NCBI RefSeq assembly: GCF_040513375.1
Contig: NZ_JBEVTG010000005.1
Span: 1-64,000, forward strand
DNA length: 64,000 nt
Reading direction: 5' to 3'
Origin: Flagellimonas_B algarum
Lineage (GTDB): Bacteria > Bacteroidota > Bacteroidia > Flavobacteriales > Flavobacteriaceae
How positions within the stretch are numbered: position 1 is the stretch's first letter; each line of letters opens with the position of its first letter. Positions 25,979 through 34,795 of the stretch are shown here, one piece after another. A model generated the notes under the pieces. That model worked only from the letters and a program-made list of their open reading frames with translations, had not been told where the DNA came from and made no database searches. Position numbers and translations under genes: made by a program.

Positions 25979-26011
25979 TAAAAAAACCAAGGCCCCTTGT
26001 CGGGGCCTTGG
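25979..26011 (-). terminator. Intrinsic terminator after acn
   Basis: A perfect 10-bp GC-rich stem CCAAGGCCCC (25987-25996) with GGGGCCTTGG (26002-26011), then seven T on the minus strand. Confidence 0.9.
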
Positions 26012-26020
26012 TAGATTGTG

Positions 26021-28291
26021 TTATGCGTTTTCCTTTTTGATCAGGTTCAAGGCCGAACCTTCATTGAACCATTCGATTTGGGAAGCATTATACGAATGGT
26101 TGGCAATGATCGTATCGGTAGAACCATCACTATGGACGACTTCTATGGTCAACGGTTTGCCCGGAGCGAAATCGGCGATATCCACAAAGTTGAACGTATC
26201 GTCTTCTTGAATCAAATCGTAATCGTTCTCATCGGCAAAGGTCAAGCCGAGCATCCCTTGCTTTTTCAAATTGGTTTCGTGGATCCTAGCGAAAGATTTG
26301 ACCAAAACGGCCGCGACCCCCAAATGACGGGGCTGCATAGCGGCATGTTCGCGAGAAGAACCTTCACCGTAGTTGTGATCACCAATGACGATAGATCGAA
26401 TACCTGCGGCTTTATAGGCCCTTTGGGTATCGGGTACGGCTCCATATTCACCGGTCAATTGGTTCTTAACGAAATTGGTCTGTTTATTATAGGCATTCAC
26501 CGCACCGATCAAGGTATTGTTGGCGATATTATCCAAATGGCCGCGATAGCGCAACCATGGTCCCGCCATCGAAATATGGTCGGTGGTACATTTGCCAAAG
26601 GCTTTGATCAATAATTTGACTCCCGATAACTCTTCGACACGCATCGGAACGAAAGGTTCGAGCAACTGCAAGCGTTCGGAGGTCGGTGAAACGACGACTT
26701 GGACCCCGCTTCCGTCTTCCATGGGAGCTATGAAACCAGCGTCTTCAACGGCAAAACCTTCGGGCGGCAACTCGTACCCCCTTGGTTCATCCAAAACGAC
26801 CTCTTCGCCATCTTCGTTGATGAGTTTATCGGTCACGGGATTGAAATCCAACCGCCCAGCAATGGCGATAGCGGTCACCAATTCAGGAGAACCAACAAAG
26901 GCAAGGGTATTCGGGTTTCCATCAGCGCGCTTCGCGAAGTTTCGATTGAACGAATGCACGATGGTGTTCCTCGGTCCGTCGGCCGCCTTGTCACCATAAC
27001 GGTCCCACATCCCGATACATGGTCCGCATGCATTGGCGAAAACAGTAGCCCCGATGCTATTGAAGGTATCGATAAAGCCATCACGTTCAATGGTATAGCG
27101 TACCTGTTCAGACCCAGGGGTAATCGTAAAATTCGATTTGGTCTTTAGATTTTTTTCTGCAACTTGTTTGGCTAAGGAAGCTGCCCTTGAAATATCTTCA
27201 TAGGAGCTGTTGGTGCACGATCCGATGAGGCCCACTTCTACGTTCAACGGCCAATCGTTCGCTTTGGCAGCTTCGGTCATCTTTGAGATCGGAGTAGCCA
27301 AATCGGGTGTAAAAGGTCCGTTTAAATGGGGTTCCAAAGTATTCAGGTCGATTTCAATGACCTGATCGAAATAGGATTCCGGATCGGCATAAGCCTCGGG
27401 ATCCGCGGTCAGGTAATCCTTGATTTCCAAGGCAGCGTCGGCAACATCGGCACGATCAGTGGCCCTGAGGTAGCGATCCATCGATTCATCATATCCGAAA
27501 GTCGAAGTGGTGGCACCGACCTCAGCACCCATATTACAGATGGTTCCTTTTCCGGTACAAGACATGGAGGTCGCCCCTTCACCGAAGTATTCCACAATGG
27601 CTCCCGTGCCTCCCTTAACAGTGAGGATATCGGCTACTTTCAAAATAACATCCTTCGGAGCGGTCCATCCTGAAAGGGTCCCGGTCAATTTGACACCGAT
27701 CAGTTTGGGGAATTTGAGTTCCCATGGCATTCCGGCCATAACATCTACCGCATCGGCCCCTCCTACTCCAATAGCCACCATACCTAGCCCTCCGGCATTC
27801 ACAGTATGCGAATCGGTTCCGATCATCATCCCACCTGGAAAGGCATAGTTCTCCAAAACGACTTGATGGATGATACCCGCACCGGGTTTCCAAAATCCGA
27901 TTCCGTATTTATTGGAAACCGATTCCAAGAAATCGAAAACTTCGTTGCTGGTTTCATTCGCCCGTTTCAAATCGGCACTAGCCCCGACTTTGGCCTGGAT
28001 CAAGTGATCACAATGGACGGTGGTCGGCACGGCCACTTTGGGTTTACCGGCATGCATGAACTGTAATAAGGCCATTTGCGCGGTCGCGTCTTGGCAAGCC
28101 ACCCGGTCGGGTGCGAAATCGACATAGTTTTTACCTCTGGCGAATACCTGGCCCGGGGTTCCGTCCCACAAATGGGAGTATAAGATTTTCTCTGCCAGGG
28201 TCAAGGGTCTTCCAACGAGCTCGCGCGCTTTGTCAACGCGTTCGGCCATTCTGGAATACACCGCCTTGATCATATCAATGTCGAATGCCAT
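26021..28291 (-). CDS. acn: Aconitate hydratase (mitochondrial-type)
   Basis: 756 aa. TCA-cycle enzyme interconverting citrate and isocitrate through a 4Fe-4S cluster. Cluster cysteines are in GLIGSCTNSSYED and NACGPCIGMWDR; other signatures include MIGTDSHTVNAGGLGM and GEGSSREHAAMQPRHLG. Length and order match the mitochondrial/bacterial aconitase A-related type, not AcnB. ATG 28291 (MAFDIDMIKAVY) is the family start. Own promoter and strong terminator. Confidence 0.95.
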   Translation of the reverse strand: MAFDIDMIKAVYSRMAERVDKARELVGRPLTLAEKILYSHLWDGTPGQVFARGKNYVDFAPDRVACQDATAQMALLQFMHAGKPKVAVPTTVHCDHLIQAKVGASADLKRANETSNEVFDFLESVSNKYGIGFWKPGAGIIHQVVLENYAFPGGMMIGTDSHTVNAGGLGMVAIGVGGADAVDVMAGMPWELKFPKLIGVKLTGTLSGWTAPKDVILKVADILTVKGGTGAIVEYFGEGATSMSCTGKGTICNMGAEVGATTSTFGYDESMDRYLRATDRADVADAALEIKDYLTADPEAYADPESYFDQVIEIDLNTLEPHLNGPFTPDLATPISKMTEAAKANDWPLNVEVGLIGSCTNSSYEDISRAASLAKQVAEKNLKTKSNFTITPGSEQVRYTIERDGFIDTFNSIGATVFANACGPCIGMWDRYGDKAADGPRNTIVHSFNRNFAKRADGNPNTLAFVGSPELVTAIAIAGRLDFNPVTDKLINEDGEEVVLDEPRGYELPPEGFAVEDAGFIAPMEDGSGVQVVVSPTSERLQLLEPFVPMRVEELSGVKLLIKAFGKCTTDHISMAGPWLRYRGHLDNIANNTLIGAVNAYNKQTNFVKNQLTGEYGAVPDTQRAYKAAGIRSIVIGDHNYGEGSSREHAAMQPRHLGVAAVLVKSFARIHETNLKKQGMLGLTFADENDYDLIQEDDTFNFVDIADFAPGKPLTIEVVHSDGSTDTIIANHSYNASQIEWFNEGSALNLIKKENA

Positions 28292-28320
28292 ACAATACTT
28301 TTTAACGTTTATGAATTCCC

Positions 28321-28352
28321 CAAAAATACGAAACAAGTGGGTAAAAATTCAA
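28321..28352 (-). promoter_or_regulatory. acn promoter
   Basis: On the minus strand TTG (28350-28352), 21-base spacer, TATTTTTG (28321-28328). Leader about 26 bases. Confidence 0.7.
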
Positions 28353-28387
28353 GCGAAATATGGCAACTGGGCGAAAATAGAACGATT

Positions 28388-29344
28388 CTACCCCATCAAA
28401 ACATCGATGATATCATCTTCGGAAATCCCTTCGGCTTCGGCCTTGTAATTTTTTAAGATCCTATGGCGCAAAATACCTTTGGCGACCGCTTTGACATCTT
28501 CGATGTCGGGAGCGAACTTTCCGTTGATGGCGGCATGGGCCTTTGCGGCCAAAACCAGGTTTTGGGAAGCCCTGGGTCCGGCACCCCAATCGACATAATT
28601 TTTGACGAAATCAGGGGATGTATCCAAGTTGGGTCTCGAACGGTTGACCATACGTACCGTAAAGTCGACCACATTGTCGGGAATGGGTATCCGACGTATC
28701 AATTGTTGCACCTCATTGATCCCATCGGCACTAAAAAGGGTGTTCAAAATCGTTGAACGGTCGGAGGTGGTCGACTTGACCACTTCGATCTCTTCTTCGA
28801 TCGACGGGTATTCCAAACGGATGGCGAACATAAATCGATCCAACTGGGCCTCTGGCAATGGATAGGTGCCTTCTTGTTCGATAGGGTTCTGGGTTGCCAA
28901 AACGAAATAGGGCAGTTCGAGTTTATACCGATGACCGGCCACGGTTACCGCCCGTTCTTGCATGGCTTCCAGCAAAGCCGCTTGGGTTTTCGGCGGGGTT
29001 CGGTTAATCTCATCCGCCAGAATGATATTGGCGAATACCGGGCCTTTAATGAACTTGAAGTTTCGATCCTGGTCCAAAATCTCACTACCAAGGATGTCGC
29101 TGGGCATGAGATCGGGAGTAAACTGGATTCGTTTGAAATCGAGCCCTAAGGTCTGGGCAATGGTATTGACCATTAAGGTTTTTGCCAGGCCGGGAACCCC
29201 AATCAATAAAGAGTGACCGCCTGTATAAATCGATAACAGGATTTGTTCGATGACCGACTCCTGACCGACAATGACTTTGGCGATTTCACTTTTCAACGCC
29301 TGGTGTTTCCCAACCAGCCGCTTTACGGCTTCAACATCAGACAT
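28388..29344 (-). CDS. MoxR-family AAA+ ATPase
   Basis: 318 aa. Chaperone-like ATPase. Walker A GVPGLAKT, Walker B ILADEINR, sensor region LATQNPIEQEGTYPLPEAQLDRF. MoxR proteins usually sit before DUF58 and VWA-domain genes; here aconitase follows instead, so the partner genes are absent from this locus. Three bases after the SurA-like gene, so part of an envelope-folding operon. Confidence 0.92.
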   Translation of the reverse strand: MSDVEAVKRLVGKHQALKSEIAKVIVGQESVIEQILLSIYTGGHSLLIGVPGLAKTLMVNTIAQTLGLDFKRIQFTPDLMPSDILGSEILDQDRNFKFIKGPVFANIILADEINRTPPKTQAALLEAMQERAVTVAGHRYKLELPYFVLATQNPIEQEGTYPLPEAQLDRFMFAIRLEYPSIEEEIEVVKSTTSDRSTILNTLFSADGINEVQQLIRRIPIPDNVVDFTVRMVNRSRPNLDTSPDFVKNYVDWGAGPRASQNLVLAAKAHAAINGKFAPDIEDVKAVAKGILRHRILKNYKAEAEGISEDDIIDVLMG

Positions 29345-29347
29345 CCG

Positions 29348-30736
29348 CTATTGTTTAAGCCAATTGTTCGAAAAATCACAAGCTTTGTTCTCATCATCGA
29401 CCTGGATATACGTATCCTCGATCTTATCGGCCATCCACTTCTGAACTTCTTTGAACTGTTTTTCACGAAGCGCCAATTCTTGGATCTTGAGATAGTCTTT
29501 CGCAAAATCGGCCTGATGCTCGTCGTAACGGTTCGAAATCTTCATGATCTTGAATTTAGGAGCACCTCCACGGGGATCGTCTTCCTTCAAGGGTCTTGAT
29601 ATTTCGCCGTCCTTCAGGTTCCTTACCTGATTGTAGAGCGCGGGATCCATTTTGGTCAGCTCGAACTTGGAGTCAAAGTTCACCGGATTCCTTAAAAGTC
29701 CGCCATCGAATTTGGTTTCCTTCTCATCCGAGAAATTCCTTGCCGCTTCGGCGAAATCATATTTCCCATCCAAGACATGTTGACGGATGGAGTCCAATTC
29801 TTTGACGGCTTCTTCCATTTCCTGATCGGAAATTTCAGGAATAATCAAAATATGCCGCAAATCAACTTCCTGACCGCGGATTTTCTCGATTTTGATGATG
29901 TGGTAACCGAATTGGGTTTCAAAGGGATCGGAAACCTCACCTTCTTGCAGGCTGAAGGCTACATCCTTGAACTCTTTTACGAAAGGCGTCTGCCTTGTCA
30001 TGCTATAGAACCCACCTTTCGATTTTGAACCGGGATCTTGGGAATACAATATGGCTTTTACATTGAAACTCGCATCGTTTTCTTCTACATCCTGCTTGAT
30101 TTGTTGCAAGCGGTTGACCACCCGAAGTTTCTCTTCTTCTGAGGGTACCGGTTGTTTAACGATTTGTGAAATCTCGAGTTCCGCACCGAAGACGGGCCGT
30201 TCGTTTTCAGGGATCCGATAAAAGAACTGGCGTACCTCTTCAGGGGTGACTTCGATTCCTTCAACGATCTTGGCCTGCATTTTTTCGGAAAGCATCCGCA
30301 ATTTGTTGATTTCGAACAGCTCGGCCCTAAAACTTTCCAAATCGGCCTTCTTGTAGTATTTAAGCATTTTCTCAATGCTCCCTATCTGTGAAACCAATTG
30401 CTGGATTTGGCGATCACTGGTGGCATTGACCTGATCGTCGGATACCAACAAGCTATCTTGTACGGCTTGATGCGCATAAAGACGGTCTTCCATGAGTTTG
30501 CCCAATAACTGGCAGTGGGTGATATCTTCGGTCGAGGCCCCTTGGCTCTGAAGATCGATTAGGGTTTTTTCGATATCGGAGTCCAAAATGACATAATCCC
30601 CGATGACCGCGGCCACACCATCAAGTTTGACCCTTTTTGCGGTACTGACCGAGTCACTAACGGCAACATCCTGGGCAAAGCCCGATACCACAAGGGCACA
30701 GACCAGTGCGATAGAAAGTTTAATTCTCTTTTCCAT
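29348..30736 (-). CDS. SurA-like periplasmic peptidyl-prolyl isomerase
   Basis: 462 aa with a signal peptide (MEKRIKLSIALVCALVVSGFAQ). A SurA-type helical N-domain (about 30-160) is followed by two parvulin-like modules, about 165-270 (FGAELEISQIVKQPV to GYHIIKIEKI) and 275-375 (VDLRHILIIPEIS to FKIMKI), and a C-terminal helix. SurA proteins escort outer-membrane barrels to the Bam complex. ATG 30736 gives the clean signal peptide; it overlaps the upstream lipoprotein gene by 17 bases. Confidence 0.87.
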   Translation of the reverse strand: MEKRIKLSIALVCALVVSGFAQDVAVSDSVSTAKRVKLDGVAAVIGDYVILDSDIEKTLIDLQSQGASTEDITHCQLLGKLMEDRLYAHQAVQDSLLVSDDQVNATSDRQIQQLVSQIGSIEKMLKYYKKADLESFRAELFEINKLRMLSEKMQAKIVEGIEVTPEEVRQFFYRIPENERPVFGAELEISQIVKQPVPSEEEKLRVVNRLQQIKQDVEENDASFNVKAILYSQDPGSKSKGGFYSMTRQTPFVKEFKDVAFSLQEGEVSDPFETQFGYHIIKIEKIRGQEVDLRHILIIPEISDQEMEEAVKELDSIRQHVLDGKYDFAEAARNFSDEKETKFDGGLLRNPVNFDSKFELTKMDPALYNQVRNLKDGEISRPLKEDDPRGGAPKFKIMKISNRYDEHQADFAKDYLKIQELALREKQFKEVQKWMADKIEDTYIQVDDENKACDFSNNWLKQ

Positions 30737-31604
30737 AAATCTCAAATTCATTATTCTTAGTGGCTTCATCTATGATTTCCGTTTCCAATTGTCGAATTTT
30801 ATCTTGCCTTCTCCTATTGAGGATGATTTGTTTGATGTCAGGCGTAATGTAGGACAATGGGGCGACATCGTTCACTTCGAGCACGTCGGTCACCTTGCCC
30901 AAATATACCCCTAAAGAGTCCTGAAGTTCAAAGAATTGTGATTTCTTTAGGTATCGTTCCTCGTTTTCATAGGAGAGTGCCGGTATTTCATTCAAAACCC
31001 GTGCCGCGCTCACCCAAATCGAATCGTTCAGGTGTATTTTGTTGAATTGTACGGCAATGGAGTCCAAATATTGTTTGTCGGCCGCTTCGAACGCCCGCAT
31101 TTTTTGGACGACCGTTTCCTTATCCAAAAACGAATTGGGTAAGACCACGAATCGGAGTTGCACTACCTTTTCACTTAACTTGAAGTTTTCCTTCTGGGCC
31201 TCGTAAAACCTGCCCAGTTGCGAAGCGCTGACCGCTGTATCGGCATCTTGCTGCACCAAGGCCTCGACATAGGCCCGGGTATAGAGATCTGCACGATAAT
31301 CAGTGACCAATCGGTCGAATTCCTTCAATTTATCTTCGGGTAGATTGATTTTTGACTTTGACAACAAGAGCTGTTTCGAAGCCCAATTGTTGATGTAACC
31401 GACAACAAAAGTCGCGCTGTCTTGAGCGGTCATGTCATCGGTGATAAAAGGAGCGATATCGGCTTTGTACAAATAAGCGTCACCAACCCGCGCCAAGGGA
31501 ACCCCGGTAGTATCCGATTTCTTGAAATACTCGCAGGCACCAACGGAACCTAGGAGCAAAAGACAAAGAAAGCCTTTAATGGTATCGCGCCGAAAGAAAA
31601 GCAT
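30720..31604 (-). CDS. SurA/PpiC-like lipoprotein, no clear catalytic domain
   Basis: 294 aa. Signal peptide with lipobox GSVGAC (lipidated Cys about 24). The body resembles the helical chaperone part of SurA/PpiC proteins (LARVGDAYLYKADI, YINNWASKQLLLSKSKI), but I see no parvulin active-site pattern. It is the promoter-proximal gene of lipoprotein-SurA-MoxR. The expected transcription start falls at the ATG (31604), so the message may be leaderless; the ATG at 31634 would lie upstream of that start and is rejected. Confidence 0.75.
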   Translation of the reverse strand: MLFFRRDTIKGFLCLLLLGSVGACEYFKKSDTTGVPLARVGDAYLYKADIAPFITDDMTAQDSATFVVGYINNWASKQLLLSKSKINLPEDKLKEFDRLVTDYRADLYTRAYVEALVQQDADTAVSASQLGRFYEAQKENFKLSEKVVQLRFVVLPNSFLDKETVVQKMRAFEAADKQYLDSIAVQFNKIHLNDSIWVSAARVLNEIPALSYENEERYLKKSQFFELQDSLGVYLGKVTDVLEVNDVAPLSYITPDIKQIILNRRRQDKIRQLETEIIDEATKNNEFEIYGKEN

Positions 31605-31608
31605 TCGG

Positions 31609-31638
31609 CAAAAATAACAATTACTGCACCCCATGCAA
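31609..31638 (-). promoter_or_regulatory. Promoter of the lipoprotein-SurA-MoxR operon
   Basis: On the minus strand TTG (31636-31638), 19-base spacer, TATTTTTG (31609-31616). A start about four bases past the -7 box coincides with the ATG at 31604. Confidence 0.7.
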
Positions 31639-31717
31639 GTACCCTAACTTAGCTTAACAGATTTTTAGTAGGCTTCAAAATCAATATATTAGTACTCTAT
31701 TAACCAAACCAACTGAC

Positions 31718-32179
31718 ATGAAATACTCGGTATCGATCGAAATCGACCTCCCCCGGGACGAGGTGATCAAGAAACTTGACAATCAAGACCATATGAAGCA
31801 TTGGATGCGGGGGTTACTTGATGCTGAACTGTTATCAGGAGAGGCCGGTACCGAAGGTGCCCGAACCAATATGCGTTTCAAAATGGGCAAACGTGAAATG
31901 GAAATGGTCGAAACGATCATTAAACGGAATTTCCCTGAAGAGTTCCATGCTACTTACGACACCAAGGGCGTACATAACATCCAACGCAATTATTTCATCG
32001 AAAACGACGAAAAGACAAAGACCACGTGGAAATCGGATTGTGAATTCCAATTCGCTTCCTTTGGGATGAAGGCCATGGCCTTTTTGATGCCGGGAGCGTT
32101 CAAAAAGCAATCGATGAAATACGCGCAGGATTTCAAAAACTTTGCGGAAAAAGGAATTTCCGTCGCTGATCAAGACTAA
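31718..32179 (+). CDS. START/SRPBCC-fold protein
   Basis: 153 aa. Begins MKYSVSIEIDLPRDEVIKKL and continues with the helix-grip pattern of small SRPBCC ligand-binding proteins (MKHWMRGLLDAELLSGEAG, TTWKSDCEFQF, C-terminal amphipathic helix). No signal peptide, so cytosolic. Ligand unknown. Two bases before the next small gene. Confidence 0.65.
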   Translation: MKYSVSIEIDLPRDEVIKKLDNQDHMKHWMRGLLDAELLSGEAGTEGARTNMRFKMGKREMEMVETIIKRNFPEEFHATYDTKGVHNIQRNYFIENDEKTKTTWKSDCEFQFASFGMKAMAFLMPGAFKKQSMKYAQDFKNFAEKGISVADQD

Positions 32180-32181
32180 CT

Positions 32182-32436
32182 ATGGAACCCATCATCGAAA
32201 AAAAAATCAAATTGATTTGGGATTTCAGGGGGCCAGTAGCCCAGAAAACGGCCGAGCACTACCTGAAACACTTGCAAGAATATGTATATCATGAAGAGTT
32301 GAAATACGACATCTCGGGAGTGCAAGGCTATTCGGAACATCATGCCACTGTTTTTTTGGTGGTTTCCGAATTCGAATTGCAACAGGCCAAAGAGGACCTG
32401 CGACCGCATCGCGGTGAATGGTATGTCGAACACTAA
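32182..32436 (+). CDS. Conserved small hypothetical protein
   Basis: 84 aa, acidic/basic mixed, no signal peptide or membrane segment: begins MEPIIEKKIKLIWDFRGPVA and ends RPHRGEWYVEH. I recall similar short proteins in flavobacteria without a function. Packed between the START-like and serine hydrolase genes; its 3' end lies 10 bases before the chosen start of the latter. Confidence 0.65.
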   Translation: MEPIIEKKIKLIWDFRGPVAQKTAEHYLKHLQEYVYHEELKYDISGVQGYSEHHATVFLVVSEFELQQAKEDLRPHRGEWYVEH

Positions 32437-32446
32437 AAAGGTTCCT

Positions 32447-33580
32447 ATGGGAAAAAATCTGATTTGGGTCCTACTGGGCCTGCTCCTTTGTCCGGCATGC
32501 AAACGGGAACCGATCGACCCTTTGGCCCAGGCACTAGCGTCCGAAGCCCCAAAGATCAAACGGGTCATGGATAGTCTTGACACCTATGAAGTGCAGATCC
32601 GCTACACCCAGATCGATCGAAAGAGGGACAGCGTCGTATTCACCGATTTTGACTTTCAGGTCGCCAACGAAAACTATTTCTACCCGGCCAGTACCGTGAA
32701 ATTCCCAGCTGCCGTCGCGGCACTTGAAAAATTGAACGAAGTGGATTCGTTGGATCTCGAAACCCGGTTTTACATTGAGGGGGATACCGTAGAGACCACC
32801 TTTGCCAGGGCGATTACTGAAATTTTCGCGGTCAGCGATAATGCGGCCAATAACCGATTGATCGAATTTTTGGGGCAAGACGGTTTGAATGCGAGAATGA
32901 TCGCACGCGGGGTAACGCCCATTCGAATCGCCCATCGGCTGTCGACTTCGAATGCCGATGATAGAACGACCAAACCCTTGATCCTTTACAGCAATGACAG
33001 CACTACCTCGACTTCCGCACCGATCTTGAACCAAGAACTACAACCCCTTGATTTGCAACACATCACCAAAGGGATCGGATTTTACGCCGGGGATTCCCTG
33101 ATACGCGAACCCTTTGATTTCAGTTTAAAAAATTACTATCCCATCGCGGCACAGCACCAATTGTTAAAAAAGGTCATTTACCCAGAAGCCTTCCCAAAGA
33201 ACGAACGCTTCGCGATTTCGGAAGAACAACATGACTTCCTGCTTTCGGCTATGTCGACCTTGCCAAAAGATGCGGGCTATGATCGCAAAGAATATTACGA
33301 CAGTTATGTCAAGTTCTTCATGTTCGGTGACGCTACCGACCCCATGCCCGAGACCATAAAGATCTACAATAAGGTGGGCTATGCCTACGGCACCTTGACC
33401 GATTGTGCCTATATCGTCGATGAAGAAAATGGGATCGCTTTCATGGTTACGGCAACTATCTTGGTGAATAAAGACGGTATCTTCAATGACGACCACTATG
33501 AATACGATAGTATAGGCATCCCTTTTTTGGCCCAACTGGGCAGGGAGTTATACGCTATAGAAAAAAAACGGAACCCATGA
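32447..33580 (+). CDS. Class A beta-lactamase-fold serine hydrolase, probable lipoprotein
   Basis: 377 aa. Active-site motifs in order: S82-T-V-K85 (SxxK), S130-D-N132 (SDN) and a K-V-G triad in YNKVGYAYGT. This is the class A penicillin-recognising fold. The long insertions and the absence of an obvious omega-loop Glu argue for a peptidase or esterase rather than a true beta-lactamase. The signal ends in LLLCPACK: a Cys at 18 but with Pro at -2, a poor lipobox. An in-frame ATG at 32423 is possible but overlaps the previous gene. The stop overlaps the next start. Confidence 0.75.
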   Translation: MGKNLIWVLLGLLLCPACKREPIDPLAQALASEAPKIKRVMDSLDTYEVQIRYTQIDRKRDSVVFTDFDFQVANENYFYPASTVKFPAAVAALEKLNEVDSLDLETRFYIEGDTVETTFARAITEIFAVSDNAANNRLIEFLGQDGLNARMIARGVTPIRIAHRLSTSNADDRTTKPLILYSNDSTTSTSAPILNQELQPLDLQHITKGIGFYAGDSLIREPFDFSLKNYYPIAAQHQLLKKVIYPEAFPKNERFAISEEQHDFLLSAMSTLPKDAGYDRKEYYDSYVKFFMFGDATDPMPETIKIYNKVGYAYGTLTDCAYIVDEENGIAFMVTATILVNKDGIFNDDHYEYDSIGIPFLAQLGRELYAIEKKRNP

Positions 33581-34089
33581 ATGGCTTGAGCTTTGATCGT
33601 TTTAGTAAGAAAATCCATATTAAGGCACCCATCGAAAAGGTATATCGTTGTTGGGGTACGACCGATGGCATTTGCTCTTGGTTTCTGAGGCATGCGGAAT
33701 ATACCGACCCTGATGGTAAGGTCAGGGCAGGTGAAGACCCGATTCAAAAAGGTGATCGGTATGCTTGGGAATGGCACAACTGGGATGGTCAAGAATGTGG
33801 TGAGGTCTTGGAAGCCAATGGCCATGATCGCTTTGAGATCACTTTTGAGCAATGCCTGGTTACCGTGAATTTACAACGAACGGAAACCACTACCCTACTT
33901 TGCTTGACCCAAAGCCAAATTCCGACCGACGACGAAAGCAAATTGAATTTGCACCACGGATGTAGCAATGGATGGACGTTCTGGTTGACCAATCTAAAGG
34001 CATTTTTGGAGCATGGCATCTTACTCAATGAAACCGAGAAGGACTTGAGGAATGTTCCTTTGGCCGGTTTTGAGTTTGTCAACATGTAA
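33577..34089 (+). CDS. SRPBCC (AHSA1-like) protein
   Basis: 170 aa. The N-terminus FSKKIHIKAPIEKVYRCWGT is the usual Aha1/SRPBCC opening, with FEITFEQCLVTVNL strands and a C-terminal helix (SNGWTFWLTNLKAFLEHG). Cytosolic; ligand unknown. Starts within the stop of the serine hydrolase (ATGA), so the pair is translationally coupled. Confidence 0.75.
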   Translation: MNGLSFDRFSKKIHIKAPIEKVYRCWGTTDGICSWFLRHAEYTDPDGKVRAGEDPIQKGDRYAWEWHNWDGQECGEVLEANGHDRFEITFEQCLVTVNLQRTETTTLLCLTQSQIPTDDESKLNLHHGCSNGWTFWLTNLKAFLEHGILLNETEKDLRNVPLAGFEFVNM

Positions 34090-34091
34090 CA

Positions 34092-34120
34092 TAAAAAAAC
34101 ACCGCCTGAATAGGCGGTGT
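34092..34120 (-). terminator. Terminator after the fasciclin gene
   Basis: Stem ACACCGCC (34099-34106) with GGCGGTGT (34113-34120), followed on the minus strand by seven T. Lies two bases past the stop of the convergent SRPBCC gene. Confidence 0.85.
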
Positions 34121-34154
34121 CTTCCATCAATCAATTCGCGTTCAAAACAGCGAT

Positions 34155-34673
34155 TTATTTGGGCATGACCACGTCTTCGATGATATGGATCACACCATTG
34201 GACGCCATGACGTCGGTCTTGGCGATCTTGCTGTAATTTCCGTTCGCATCTTTTAAGTAGATACCTCCATTTCGCGACATGGCCGTAATCTTACCTCCGT
34301 TCAAGGTGGTCAACTCAGCCTTACCATTTCCATTTTTTAGGGCAGCTGCGACGTCGGCAGCGGCGATTTTACCAGAAACCACATGATACGTCAAAATAGC
34401 CGATAGCTTTTCCTTATTGGCGGGCTCTAGGAGCGCGTTCAAGGTGTTGCTGTCGATTTTGGCGAAACCTGAATTCACTGGTGCAAAGACGGTAAATGGT
34501 CCGTCACCTTTCAAAGCCCCAACGAGATCGGCGGCTTTAAGGGCGGTTACCAAGGTCGAAAAATCATCAACCGAAACCGCGATATCTACGATATCTTTGC
34601 TTTTTTGTGCCGTTACGATTTGCGAAGTGGCGAAAATGGCCATTGTCGAGAGAATAAAAATTGCTTTTTTCAT
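34155..34673 (-). CDS. Secreted fasciclin-domain protein
   Basis: 172 aa. Signal peptide MKKAIFILSTMAIFATSQIVTA, then one FAS1 domain with H1 box GPFTVFAPVNSGF, the LTYHVVSGK segment and H2-like DVMASNGVIHIIEDVVMPK. Such proteins mediate adhesion or matrix contacts; the specific partner is unknown. Divergent from an ECF sigma gene 122 bases away, a common pairing that may reflect regulation, though I see no clear ECF motif here. Confidence 0.88.
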   Translation of the reverse strand: MKKAIFILSTMAIFATSQIVTAQKSKDIVDIAVSVDDFSTLVTALKAADLVGALKGDGPFTVFAPVNSGFAKIDSNTLNALLEPANKEKLSAILTYHVVSGKIAAADVAAALKNGNGKAELTTLNGGKITAMSRNGGIYLKDANGNYSKIAKTDVMASNGVIHIIEDVVMPK

Positions 34674-34795
34674 TTTTAAGATTTTAAAGTTTTACTGTTT
34701 TCAATTAAAAGTTGCGCGCTTTTCATTTCTATTTACAGCGGCAAACCCCGCTTGGATGAAGGCCTTTGTTTTTTATCATATCTTTAACATGGACA

